DNA of 44,257 bases. Source: Chitinophaga pinensis. GTDB taxonomy: Bacteria > Bacteroidota > Bacteroidia > Flavobacteriales > Flavobacteriaceae. Location of the stretch: assembly GCA_945873505.1 (NCBI GenBank), contig CAMCDQ010000016.1, positions 1 through 44,257 of the forward strand, written 5' to 3'. Positions 33,019 through 39,705 of the stretch are shown here, piece after piece. The notes below the pieces were generated by a model. The model was not told the DNA's origin, searched no databases, and saw only the letters and a list, made by a program, of their open reading frames with translations. How positions within the stretch are numbered: position 1 is the first letter of the stretch; every line of letters begins with the position of its first letter. The position numbers and the translations under genes are program-made.

Positions 33019-33081
33019 GTTGATGGTTGATAGTTGATAGTTGATGGATTTTCCAACAACCAACAACCGACAACCGACAAC
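33019..33081. repeat. Inverted 7-base arrays, second set upstream of rng
   Basis: Left: GTTGATG, GTTGATA, GTTGATA and GTTGATG (33019-33046). Right: CAACAAC x2 and CGACAAC x2 (33054-33081), reading GTTGTCG/GTTGTTG in reverse complement. Four heptads face four heptads across a 7-base spacer. The GTTG core is conserved and the last three bases vary. Confidence 0.85.
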
Positions 33082-33107
33082 TCATTGTTGGGATAAAAAT
33101 TTACAGT

Positions 33108-34652
33108 GTGAATAAAGAATTAATCATCAGATCTAGTTCCGAAGCCGTAGATTTTGCTTTATTAAAAGATGGAAAACTAATTGAATTACACAAAGAAGAA
33201 GAAAAAAGCAATTTCCAAGTTGGCGATATTTTTATTGCCAAAATAAGAAAACCAGTTGCCGGACTCAACGCTGCTTTTGTAAATGTAGGCCACGACAAGG
33301 ACGCCTTTTTACATTATCACGATTTGGGACCTAATCTTGCTTCCCAACTGAAATTCATAAAGCTTGTAAGCGCAGGTAAAATAAAGGATTTCAACCTTAA
33401 AAACTTTCAGTTTGAAAAAGAAATTGATAAAGATGGAACGGTCTTAAATATTTTAAGCCCAAACCAGTCAATTTTAGTACAAGTCGTTAAAGAACCTATC
33501 TCTACAAAAGGACCAAGAATTAGCTCAGAGCTTTCTCTTGCCGGTAGATTTATTGTTCTCGTTCCTTTCTCTGACCGAGTTTCTGTTTCACAAAAAATAG
33601 AAATAAAAGGAGAAAAAGATCGTCTAAAACGATTGGTACAATCCATCAAACCAAAAGGATTTGGAGTTATTGTGAGAACAGTAGCCGAAGGCAAAAATAC
33701 AGCCGAATTAGAAAAAGATTTGCAGAACCTGCTAGGCAGATGGACTGCAATGTGTAAAAAATTACCAACCGCGCATCATCCGTCCAAGATTTTAGGAGAG
33801 CTCAACAGAGCTTCTTCAATTTTAAGAGACGTTTTCAATGATTCCTTCAGTGGAATTCATATAGATGATGAAGAGTTGTATAACGAAACCAGGGACTATT
33901 TGCAAGAAATAGCGCCTTCAAAAACATCAATTGTTAAGTTTTATCAATCTAATGACACTCCCATTTTCGAGAAATACAACATAGAGAGACAAATCAAAAC
34001 TTCATTTGGTAAAAATGTATCGATGAGCAAAGGAGCTTATCTTATTATTGAACACACAGAAGCACTTCACGTTATTGATGTGAACAGCGGAAACCGTTCT
34101 AATAAGTCTTCTAACCAAGAAGATACCGCCATGGAAGTCAATATGATAGCAGCCGCAGAAATCGCAAGACAATTACGCCTTCGTGATATGGGCGGAATTA
34201 TTGTAGTAGATTTTATCGACTTGTCTAATCCTGAAAACAGAAAAGTGTTGTACGATTTCTTGAGAGAAGAAATGAGTGATGACAAAGCAAAACACAAAAT
34301 ATTGCCTCCGAGTAAATTTGGATTAGTCCAAATAACAAGACAAAGAGTAAGACCAGAAGTAAATATTGAAACCAGAGAAGAAGATCCCAATAATGACAAA
34401 GGGGATATTGAAGCTCCAATTTTAATTATCGACAGAATTATTTCTGACCTTGATAGAATCATTAAAACGCAAGCAAATGTAGTACTTAACGTACACCCAT
34501 TCGTAGGCGCGTACCTTACAAAAGGATTCCCATCCATTCGTTCAAAATGGTTTTTTGAATATAAAAAATGGGTAAAAATAATACCACGTGACGCTTACAC
34601 GTACTTTGAATATCATTTCTTCGATAAAAAAGGAAATGCTATAAAAGACTAA
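33108..34652 (+). CDS. rng: Ribonuclease E/G family endoribonuclease
   Basis: A 514-residue RNase E/G-type enzyme for rRNA maturation and mRNA decay. The start is GTG (MNKELIIRSSSEAVDFALL). An S1 domain (~35-125) contains GLNAAFVNVGHDKDAFLHY. The DNase I-like catalytic part carries the metal aspartates D324 (VIDVNSGNR) and D368 (VVDFIDLSNPENR). The RNase E Zn-link motif CPxC, expected after RQRVRPEV, is absent: the segment reads EEDPNNDKGDIEAP, and the protein's only cysteine is in WTAMCKK. Length resembles RNase G more than RNase E, with no scaffold tail. Repeat arrays fill its upstream region, and a structured terminator follows. Confidence 0.94.
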   Translation: MNKELIIRSSSEAVDFALLKDGKLIELHKEEEKSNFQVGDIFIAKIRKPVAGLNAAFVNVGHDKDAFLHYHDLGPNLASQLKFIKLVSAGKIKDFNLKNFQFEKEIDKDGTVLNILSPNQSILVQVVKEPISTKGPRISSELSLAGRFIVLVPFSDRVSVSQKIEIKGEKDRLKRLVQSIKPKGFGVIVRTVAEGKNTAELEKDLQNLLGRWTAMCKKLPTAHHPSKILGELNRASSILRDVFNDSFSGIHIDDEELYNETRDYLQEIAPSKTSIVKFYQSNDTPIFEKYNIERQIKTSFGKNVSMSKGAYLIIEHTEALHVIDVNSGNRSNKSSNQEDTAMEVNMIAAAEIARQLRLRDMGGIIVVDFIDLSNPENRKVLYDFLREEMSDDKAKHKILPPSKFGLVQITRQRVRPEVNIETREEDPNNDKGDIEAPILIIDRIISDLDRIIKTQANVVLNVHPFVGAYLTKGFPSIRSKWFFEYKKWVKIIPRDAYTYFEYHFFDKKGNAIKD

Positions 34653-34656
34653 TTTA

Positions 34657-34723
34657 AAAAACCGCCTTTCGTGAGATTGCTTTCAGCCTGTTCGGCTTGG
34701 CATCCTCGAGTAGGCGGTTTTTT
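34657..34723 (+). terminator. Structured terminator of rng with a long loop
   Basis: AAAACCGCCT (34657-34666) pairs with AGGCGGTTTT (34712-34721) and a T-run follows. The 45-base loop is far longer than usual and contains its own hairpin, AGCC...GGCT (34685-34697), flanked by partly complementary GAGATTGC and GCATCCTC. The rest of the gap to 34867 is AT-rich with no clear promoter box. Confidence 0.75.
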
Positions 34724-34867
34724 TGTGGTTAAAAAACATAAAAATTAACATAAAAAAGTATCACGTAACGGTTTTTTAACCATTTGATTTTGTTTTGATA
34801 AAATTCAATTTACATTTAAAAAACACATACAATCTAAATTTATAGAGTTTATTATTTTATATAATTT

Positions 34868-35569
34868 ATGAATTCTACTATTAAAATCATACATCAAAAT
34901 CTGTTTTTTTACACCCTAATTAGTTTACTATTTATAGCTCTTATTATATTATCCTGTGTTTTTTCTCATAGCCAAGGTTTTATATGGCTCAATCAAATTC
35001 ACACAAAAGTACTTACCTATTTATTTGAAGGAATTACTCTTTTTGGCGATGGTTGGTTCATTATACTACTTTCTCTTTATTTGTTATTGTTTTCTAAAAA
35101 AAACAAAAAACTAGCCTTTATAATTTTGTTATCCTATATTAGTTCTGGAATTTTTTCACAACTACTCAAAAATTATATTTCAACTCCCAGACCATTAACC
35201 TATTTTGAAATTCACCATTACAAGTATTATTTAGAAACTTTTGTTAACAGTAGGGTTGGCTACAATAGCTTTCCGTCCGGACACGCCGCTTCCATTTTTG
35301 CTTTAGCAACCGTGATTGCAAACTATTTCAGACAAAAATATATTTGCTTTTTAATGATTATTTTGAGTATTGCAGTAGGATATTCCAGAATTTATTTAGG
35401 GCATCATTTCTTGATAGATGTAATCTTTGGAGCCATTATAGGCGTTTTATTTGGTTCATTTTCAGCAGTCTGGGCCAAAAAAATTACAAAGACTATTTTG
35501 ATAAGAAAAATAATAAAAAAATGGAAACGACACAATACTTACGTTCCAAAACCTTCTTTTAATAACTAA
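34868..35569 (+). CDS. PAP2-type membrane phosphatase
   Basis: A 233-residue integral membrane protein with about six hydrophobic segments and all three PAP2 motifs: K101-x6-R108P109 (KNYISTPRP), P136SGH139 (FPSGHAAS) and S173R174-x5-H180-x3-D184 (SRIYLGHHFLID). Family members remove phosphate from lipid A, undecaprenyl diphosphate or phosphatidylglycerol phosphate on the outer face of the inner membrane. It starts a tight operon with GtrA (3-base gap) and a GT39 enzyme (2-base gap). That context favours envelope-lipid or lipid A modification. The exact substrate cannot be read from sequence. Confidence 0.92.
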   Translation: MNSTIKIIHQNLFFYTLISLLFIALIILSCVFSHSQGFIWLNQIHTKVLTYLFEGITLFGDGWFIILLSLYLLLFSKKNKKLAFIILLSYISSGIFSQLLKNYISTPRPLTYFEIHHYKYYLETFVNSRVGYNSFPSGHAASIFALATVIANYFRQKYICFLMIILSIAVGYSRIYLGHHFLIDVIFGAIIGVLFGSFSAVWAKKITKTILIRKIIKKWKRHNTYVPKPSFNN

Positions 35570-35572
35570 CAG

Positions 35573-35950
35573 ATGGATTTTATTCGCTTTGTAAAGTTTG
35601 GATTTGTTGGTTTTTCTGGTTTAATTATTGATTTTGGCATCACTTGGATTTGCAAAGAAAAATTAAAAAGCAACAAATATCTTGCAAACAGTATTGGCTT
35701 TTTATTTGGGGTAACCAACAATTACTTTCTAAATCGGTATTTTACATATAAAAATCATAATCCAAACATTGTTAATCAATTTATTAGTTTTCTTATAATT
35801 GCAATAATTGGTTTTGGATTAAATACTTTATTTCTTTATTTACTTCAAAAAAAGACTAAAATAAATTTTTATGTTTGCAAATTCCTTGTAACCTTAATTG
35901 TGTTTTTCTGGAATTTTGGGGCTAATAGTTTTTACACTTTCAAAGTCTAA
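35573..35950 (+). CDS. GtrA family membrane protein
   Basis: A 125-residue protein with four predicted membrane segments and the GtrA pattern: FVKFGFVGFSGLIIDFGITW at the N-terminus, NSIGFLFGVTNNYFLNRYFTY in the middle and FFWNFGANSFYTF at the end. GtrA proteins are thought to flip polyprenyl-phosphate-linked sugars across the inner membrane for glycosyltransferases acting outside. It lies between the PAP2 phosphatase and a GT39-type glycosyltransferase with gaps of 3 and 2 bases, so translation is probably coupled. Confidence 0.93.
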   Translation: MDFIRFVKFGFVGFSGLIIDFGITWICKEKLKSNKYLANSIGFLFGVTNNYFLNRYFTYKNHNPNIVNQFISFLIIAIIGFGLNTLFLYLLQKKTKINFYVCKFLVTLIVFFWNFGANSFYTFKV

Positions 35951-35952
35951 CT

Positions 35953-37461
35953 ATGTTTTTAAAAAATAAAATTGCAAGCCTAATTTTAGTTGCAACCATC
36001 ATTCGCTTTATTATTGCACTCACAATCGATTTAGGGAACGATGAAGCGTATTACATAACATATGCGAGGCATCTACAATGGAATTATTTTGACCATCCTC
36101 CTTTTGTGGCTTTATTAATAAAGTTGACGAGTCTAAATTTAACTTTAACTTCCGACTTTTTCATTCGGCTCGGTCCAATTCTTTTAGCTGCCATAAACAC
36201 CTATTTTATTTATGTGATTGCAAAAAAAATAAAAGACGAAAAAAGCGGTATAATAGCCGCTGTACTTTATTCCGCATCCATTTACTCCAGTATTATCGCT
36301 GGAGTTTTTATACTTCCAGATGCACCTCAACTATTTTTTTGGATGGGAAGCATTTATTTCTTGATACATATTGTCCATCCTGAAAATAAATCTTTACCAA
36401 AGAAATATTATTTATTACTGTTTGGATTATGCACTGGGTTTTGTATCATGAGCAAGGTACACGGCGTTTTTCTATGGTTTGGCTATGGTTTATATGTTTT
36501 GTTTTTCGATCGAAAAACACTTACGAACGGCTACTTTTACGTTGCTATTCTTATAACGGCCGCCATTATTTCTCCCATATTATTTTGGAATATCGATAAT
36601 AATTTTATTACCTATAGTTTTCATAGCAAACGAGTAGCAATCAATAGTGCCATTAATTTTAATAGTTTTATAAGGGAATTTTTTGGAGGAATGCTTTACA
36701 ACAATCCCATTAATTATTTTCTAATCGTTTGTAGTTTGATAGCATGCTGGAAAAACAAAATCGCTATTGCCGTTCCCCACATTCGAATATTACTATTTTT
36801 GAGTTTACCGCTTATTGGAGGACTACTTTTCATTTCATTATTCCGAGAAACCTTGCCACATTGGTCAGGGCCAGGATACACAACGCTAATTATACTTACT
36901 TCTTGCTATTTATCAGAGGCAAAAACAAAATTGCAAAAACTAATCCCATATAGTTTGTACTTAATAACCGTTATTAGTTTTTTAGGCATACTGCTAATCC
37001 GTTTTTACCCCGGCACTTTGGGAGATAAAACAGAAATAACTTTGGGAGGAAAAGATGCCACTTTGGACATGTACGACTGGAATTACTTCAAAACAGAATT
37101 TGAAAAAATACATCAAAGCGATATAGCAACAGCTCAAACCAAAACTAATTTTATCGTTAATAATAAATGGTTTCCAGGAGCCCATATAGACAATTATATA
37201 GCACAACCACTGAAAATGGATTTTGTTGCAATAGGGAAGCTAGAAGATATTCATACTTATCATTGGTTGAACCAATACCGAAAACCGCTCCAAAAAGGAG
37301 GTGACGCTTATTTTATAACCGTTTCTAATAATTATAGCGACCCCAATCTTATTTACGCATCACAATTCGAGACAATAAATAAGCCAAGAATCATCAAGCA
37401 ATACCGCAGCGGGAGAGAAGTTCGCAACCTTTACGTGTATCTTATGCAAGATTATAAATAA
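35953..37461 (+). CDS. GT39/ArnT-like polyprenyl-phosphate-sugar glycosyltransferase
   Basis: A 502-residue multi-pass membrane protein of the PMT/ArnT class, which transfers a sugar from undecaprenyl phosphate to lipid A or another envelope acceptor. The first periplasmic loop has the catalytic-type acidic pair in DLGNDEAYYITYARHLQW, followed by NYFDHPPFVALLIKL. About ten membrane segments reach to residue ~350, and a soluble periplasmic C-terminal domain fills ~365-502. It is last in the PAP2-GtrA-GT39 operon. GtrA would supply the flipped donor. The sugar and acceptor are unknown. Confidence 0.9.
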   Translation: MFLKNKIASLILVATIIRFIIALTIDLGNDEAYYITYARHLQWNYFDHPPFVALLIKLTSLNLTLTSDFFIRLGPILLAAINTYFIYVIAKKIKDEKSGIIAAVLYSASIYSSIIAGVFILPDAPQLFFWMGSIYFLIHIVHPENKSLPKKYYLLLFGLCTGFCIMSKVHGVFLWFGYGLYVLFFDRKTLTNGYFYVAILITAAIISPILFWNIDNNFITYSFHSKRVAINSAINFNSFIREFFGGMLYNNPINYFLIVCSLIACWKNKIAIAVPHIRILLFLSLPLIGGLLFISLFRETLPHWSGPGYTTLIILTSCYLSEAKTKLQKLIPYSLYLITVISFLGILLIRFYPGTLGDKTEITLGGKDATLDMYDWNYFKTEFEKIHQSDIATAQTKTNFIVNNKWFPGAHIDNYIAQPLKMDFVAIGKLEDIHTYHWLNQYRKPLQKGGDAYFITVSNNYSDPNLIYASQFETINKPRIIKQYRSGREVRNLYVYLMQDYK

Positions 37462-37475
37462 GACACTAATTTTTA

Positions 37476-37565
37476 GGGCTTTCGCTTCGCCAGTTCGTTT
37501 CGCTCGTGTCTAGCTTTCATTCTAAATCCTCTCTAAAAAGCTCGGGATTTTCCCTTCCATCGGGT
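37476..37565. other. GC-richer intergenic element after the GT39 gene
   Basis: This non-coding stretch is richer in G and C than its surroundings and carries repeated TTCG words (CTTTCGCTTCGCC, then GTTCGTTTCGCTCG), followed by CTCGGGATTTTCCCTTCCATCG. No clean terminator hairpin was found. It could be a dispersed repeat or a structured RNA. A TATATTTG promoter box follows at 37631-37638. Confidence 0.35.
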
Positions 37566-37630
37566 TTATTGCATATGATGTTTCAATGTTTTTTATCTTA
37601 AGGGAACTCATTTTATTTGTTGTTTTAAAC

Positions 37631-37638
37631 TATATTTG
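37631..37638 (+). promoter_or_regulatory. -7 promoter box of the ABC exporter operon
   Basis: TATATTTG matches TAnnTTTG, 19 bases before the ATG at 37657. No -33 at the usual spacing was found. Confidence 0.5.
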
Positions 37639-37656
37639 TCACTATAAATCCAAGCA

Positions 37657-38553
37657 ATGATTGCTATACTTACCTACTTAATTCGTATTCGATTTCGGAA
37701 GTTATTTGGAAAAGAAGACTACCTGGCTATTTCTTTGCTTTTAACAGGAATTGGAGTTTTACTTTATTTTGCAAATAAAAATTATAGCCACTATGCGAAT
37801 TTTTCACTTTTCTTTATATTTGACATTGCAAGACTTCATTTCAATCGAAAAGACATTGAATTATTGAAATTAAATCCAAATTTCAACACAATTTTCTTTC
37901 TGGAGTACAGTATATATTCCTTTCCAATTTTGGTGTTGTTACTAATTAATCAGAAATTTATTGCGGTAGTTTTTCTATTTCTTTTTCTGCTTTTAATAAG
38001 TAGAATTCCTAAAATAAGCCAGAAACCGTTTCGGTATCCATTTAAAATGTTTGACCCTTTTTGGGCAGTTTCATTCCGAAAAAACAGATTATTATTCTTT
38101 TTTCCTTTAATTTTCCTTTTTGCATATATGGGCTTCCAGTATAATAACGAAAATTTATATTATGCCGTATTGGTTTTCTTTGCTGTAATTGCTTGCATCC
38201 CGTCATTTAAAAGAGAAGAATTGATACACATAAAAGCCAGTTGCTATATTGGGAAAAACTATTTGTTTCAACAATATAAAGCGGTATGTTTCAATTGTAT
38301 TTATTTTGGAATTCTTTTGGCACTTTTATTTGCAGTACTTCAACAGTGGTTTTTAATAGCGTTAATTCCAACATTACTTTTTTTCCCAATGTTAAACCTG
38401 CTTTTTAAATATGCTTTTTTTGAAAGAAAGATTGTACATTCTATTTTTTTTACACTCTTTCTGGGAAATATAATTTATGGGTTTCCCCTACTTTTAATTC
38501 CATTTATATACATTAAAGCTATTAAAAACTTAAATAAAATTCAAAATGCTTGA
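37657..38553 (+). CDS. Membrane protein, probable ABC exporter permease
   Basis: A 298-residue protein with about eight hydrophobic segments and no signal peptide (start MIAILTYLIRIRFRKLFGKED). I do not recognise its family by motif. Its end overlaps the start of an ABC ATPase gene by 8 bases, which makes it the likely membrane subunit of a two-gene exporter. A positively charged cytoplasmic loop (RIPKISQKPFRYPFKMFDPFW, about residues 117-137) could be the coupling region. Substrate is unknown. It also differs from common ABC-2 permeases in having no obvious conserved C-terminal motif that I can see. Confidence 0.65.
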   Translation: MIAILTYLIRIRFRKLFGKEDYLAISLLLTGIGVLLYFANKNYSHYANFSLFFIFDIARLHFNRKDIELLKLNPNFNTIFFLEYSIYSFPILVLLLINQKFIAVVFLFLFLLLISRIPKISQKPFRYPFKMFDPFWAVSFRKNRLLFFFPLIFLFAYMGFQYNNENLYYAVLVFFAVIACIPSFKREELIHIKASCYIGKNYLFQQYKAVCFNCIYFGILLALLFAVLQQWFLIALIPTLLFFPMLNLLFKYAFFERKIVHSIFFTLFLGNIIYGFPLLLIPFIYIKAIKNLNKIQNA

Positions 38554-39178
38554 TATTTCAATTTCCAAAAAAGAGTTTGGCAACAAGATTATTTTCGAAA
38601 ACACTACCATTACAATCCAACAAAATGGGATTTATGGTATTGTTGGGAAAAATGGAGAAGGAAAAACGACACTTTTCAAATGTATGTTATCTTTGACGCC
38701 ATTTGAAGGAAAAATGAGTTTCGAGAATGACCCTTTAAAAATTCAAAAAATAGCTTGGTGTCCAACAGAACCAGCTTTATACGAAGAATTAACTGCAGCT
38801 GAATTTTATGATTTTTATAGAGAATTAACCTCAAGTACTTCTAATAATTCCAAAATGCTATTTGATGTTACTGAAAACCAGTTAATAAAAAATTTCTCTA
38901 CAGGAATGAAAAAGAAAGCATATCTGAATGCAGTTTTTCAAAATGATTATCCCATTTACATCTTAGACGAACCCTTTAATGGCTTGGATTTAGAGTCAAA
39001 TTATATTTTAGTTCAGTATTTAAAGGAAAAAAGTAAAAGCAGTATCATATTAATTTCTTCACATATATTAGAAATACTTTATGCTAATTGTGAGTCAATA
39101 TTTGTAATTAAAGACAAAGATATAGTAAATTTTCAAAAAGATAATTTTCAAAAAATAGAAGAAAAGCTATTTCAATAA
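38546..39178 (+). CDS. ABC transporter ATP-binding protein
   Basis: A 210-residue ATPase. Walker A is GKNGEGKTT (34-42), the signature motif is reduced to NFSTGMKKKA, Walker B is YILDEPFNGLD and the switch histidine lies in ISSHILE. FSTGM-type signatures and this short length are typical of ABC-2/exporter ATPases in the BcrA/CcmA style. It overlaps the membrane-protein gene by 8 bases, so the pair is one transcriptional and probably one functional unit. It ends ten bases from the convergent tadA. Confidence 0.92.
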   Translation: MLDISISKKEFGNKIIFENTTITIQQNGIYGIVGKNGEGKTTLFKCMLSLTPFEGKMSFENDPLKIQKIAWCPTEPALYEELTAAEFYDFYRELTSSTSNNSKMLFDVTENQLIKNFSTGMKKKAYLNAVFQNDYPIYILDEPFNGLDLESNYILVQYLKEKSKSSIILISSHILEILYANCESIFVIKDKDIVNFQKDNFQKIEEKLFQ

Positions 39179-39188
39179 TTTATTTTAA

Positions 39189-39632
39189 TTACTTCCTTTT
39201 GCCAGCAAAAAATCGCTTCATCAATTCCGAAGCTTCTTCCGCCAAAACGCCTCGAACAACTGTAGTTTTAGGGTGCAATTGCGTTCCCATTTTCTCAAAA
39301 CCACGATTTTCATCGCTTGCGCCAAACACAATTTTTGAAATCTGACTCCAATACAAAGCACCGGCACACATTTGGCAAGGTTCTAAAGTAACGTACAACG
39401 TGCAACCCGTTAGGTATTTTCCGCCAAGGAAATTTTCCGCCGAAGTTATGGCTTGCATTTCGGCGTGAGCAGTTACATCAATCAATAATTCGGTGAGATT
39501 ATGTGTTTTTGCAATGATTTTATTGTCAATTACAATTAAAGCACCCACAGGAATTTCGCCTTTTTCAAAAGCCAATTCTGCTTCTTGCAAAGCTCTTTTC
39601 ATAAAATATTCGTCGTTGAAAGGATTTTCCAT
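39189..39632 (-). CDS. tadA: tRNA-specific adenosine deaminase
   Basis: Zinc deaminase that converts A34 to inosine in tRNA-Arg. The zinc ligands and proton shuttle are visible: H56-A57-E58 (HAEMQAI) and C86/C89 (PCQMCAGAL). The 147 residues and the C-terminal basic helix (SELMKRFFAGKRK) match TadA rather than cytidine or guanine deaminase. It is divergent from dxs. A TATTTTTG box on the minus strand (39673-39680) and a CCCC-AAAA-GGGG hairpin (39644-39655) lie upstream of its start. Confidence 0.93.
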   Translation of the reverse strand: MENPFNDEYFMKRALQEAELAFEKGEIPVGALIVIDNKIIAKTHNLTELLIDVTAHAEMQAITSAENFLGGKYLTGCTLYVTLEPCQMCAGALYWSQISKIVFGASDENRGFEKMGTQLHPKTTVVRGVLAEEASELMKRFFAGKRK

Positions 39633-39672
39633 AAGCGCACTAACCCCAAAAGGGGAATTTTTAAGTTAAGAA

Positions 39673-39680
39673 CAAAAATA
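39673..39680 (-). promoter_or_regulatory. -7 promoter box of tadA
   Basis: Reads TATTTTTG on the minus strand, 40 bases from the tadA start. The leader would contain the short hairpin CCCC-AAAA-GGGG (39644-39655). Confidence 0.4.
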
Positions 39681-39693
39681 CAATTTCAAATCG

Positions 39694-39701
39694 TACATTT
39701 G
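39694..39701 (+). promoter_or_regulatory. -7 promoter box of dxs, leaderless arrangement
   Basis: TACATTTG matches TAnnTTTG and ends only four bases before the dxs ATG at 39706. With the usual distance from box to RNA start, the transcript would begin at or next to the start codon. Confidence 0.55.
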
Positions 39702-39705
39702 CATT

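Noticed and set aside
33019..33081. CRISPR array
   Set aside because: The repeats are 7 bases with no spacers, and half are inverted; no cas genes are in the window.
34067..34537. Minus-strand open frame of 156 residues inside rng
   Set aside because: It lies wholly opposite the conserved catalytic region of RNase E/G, with a serine/leucine-rich translation and no promoter.
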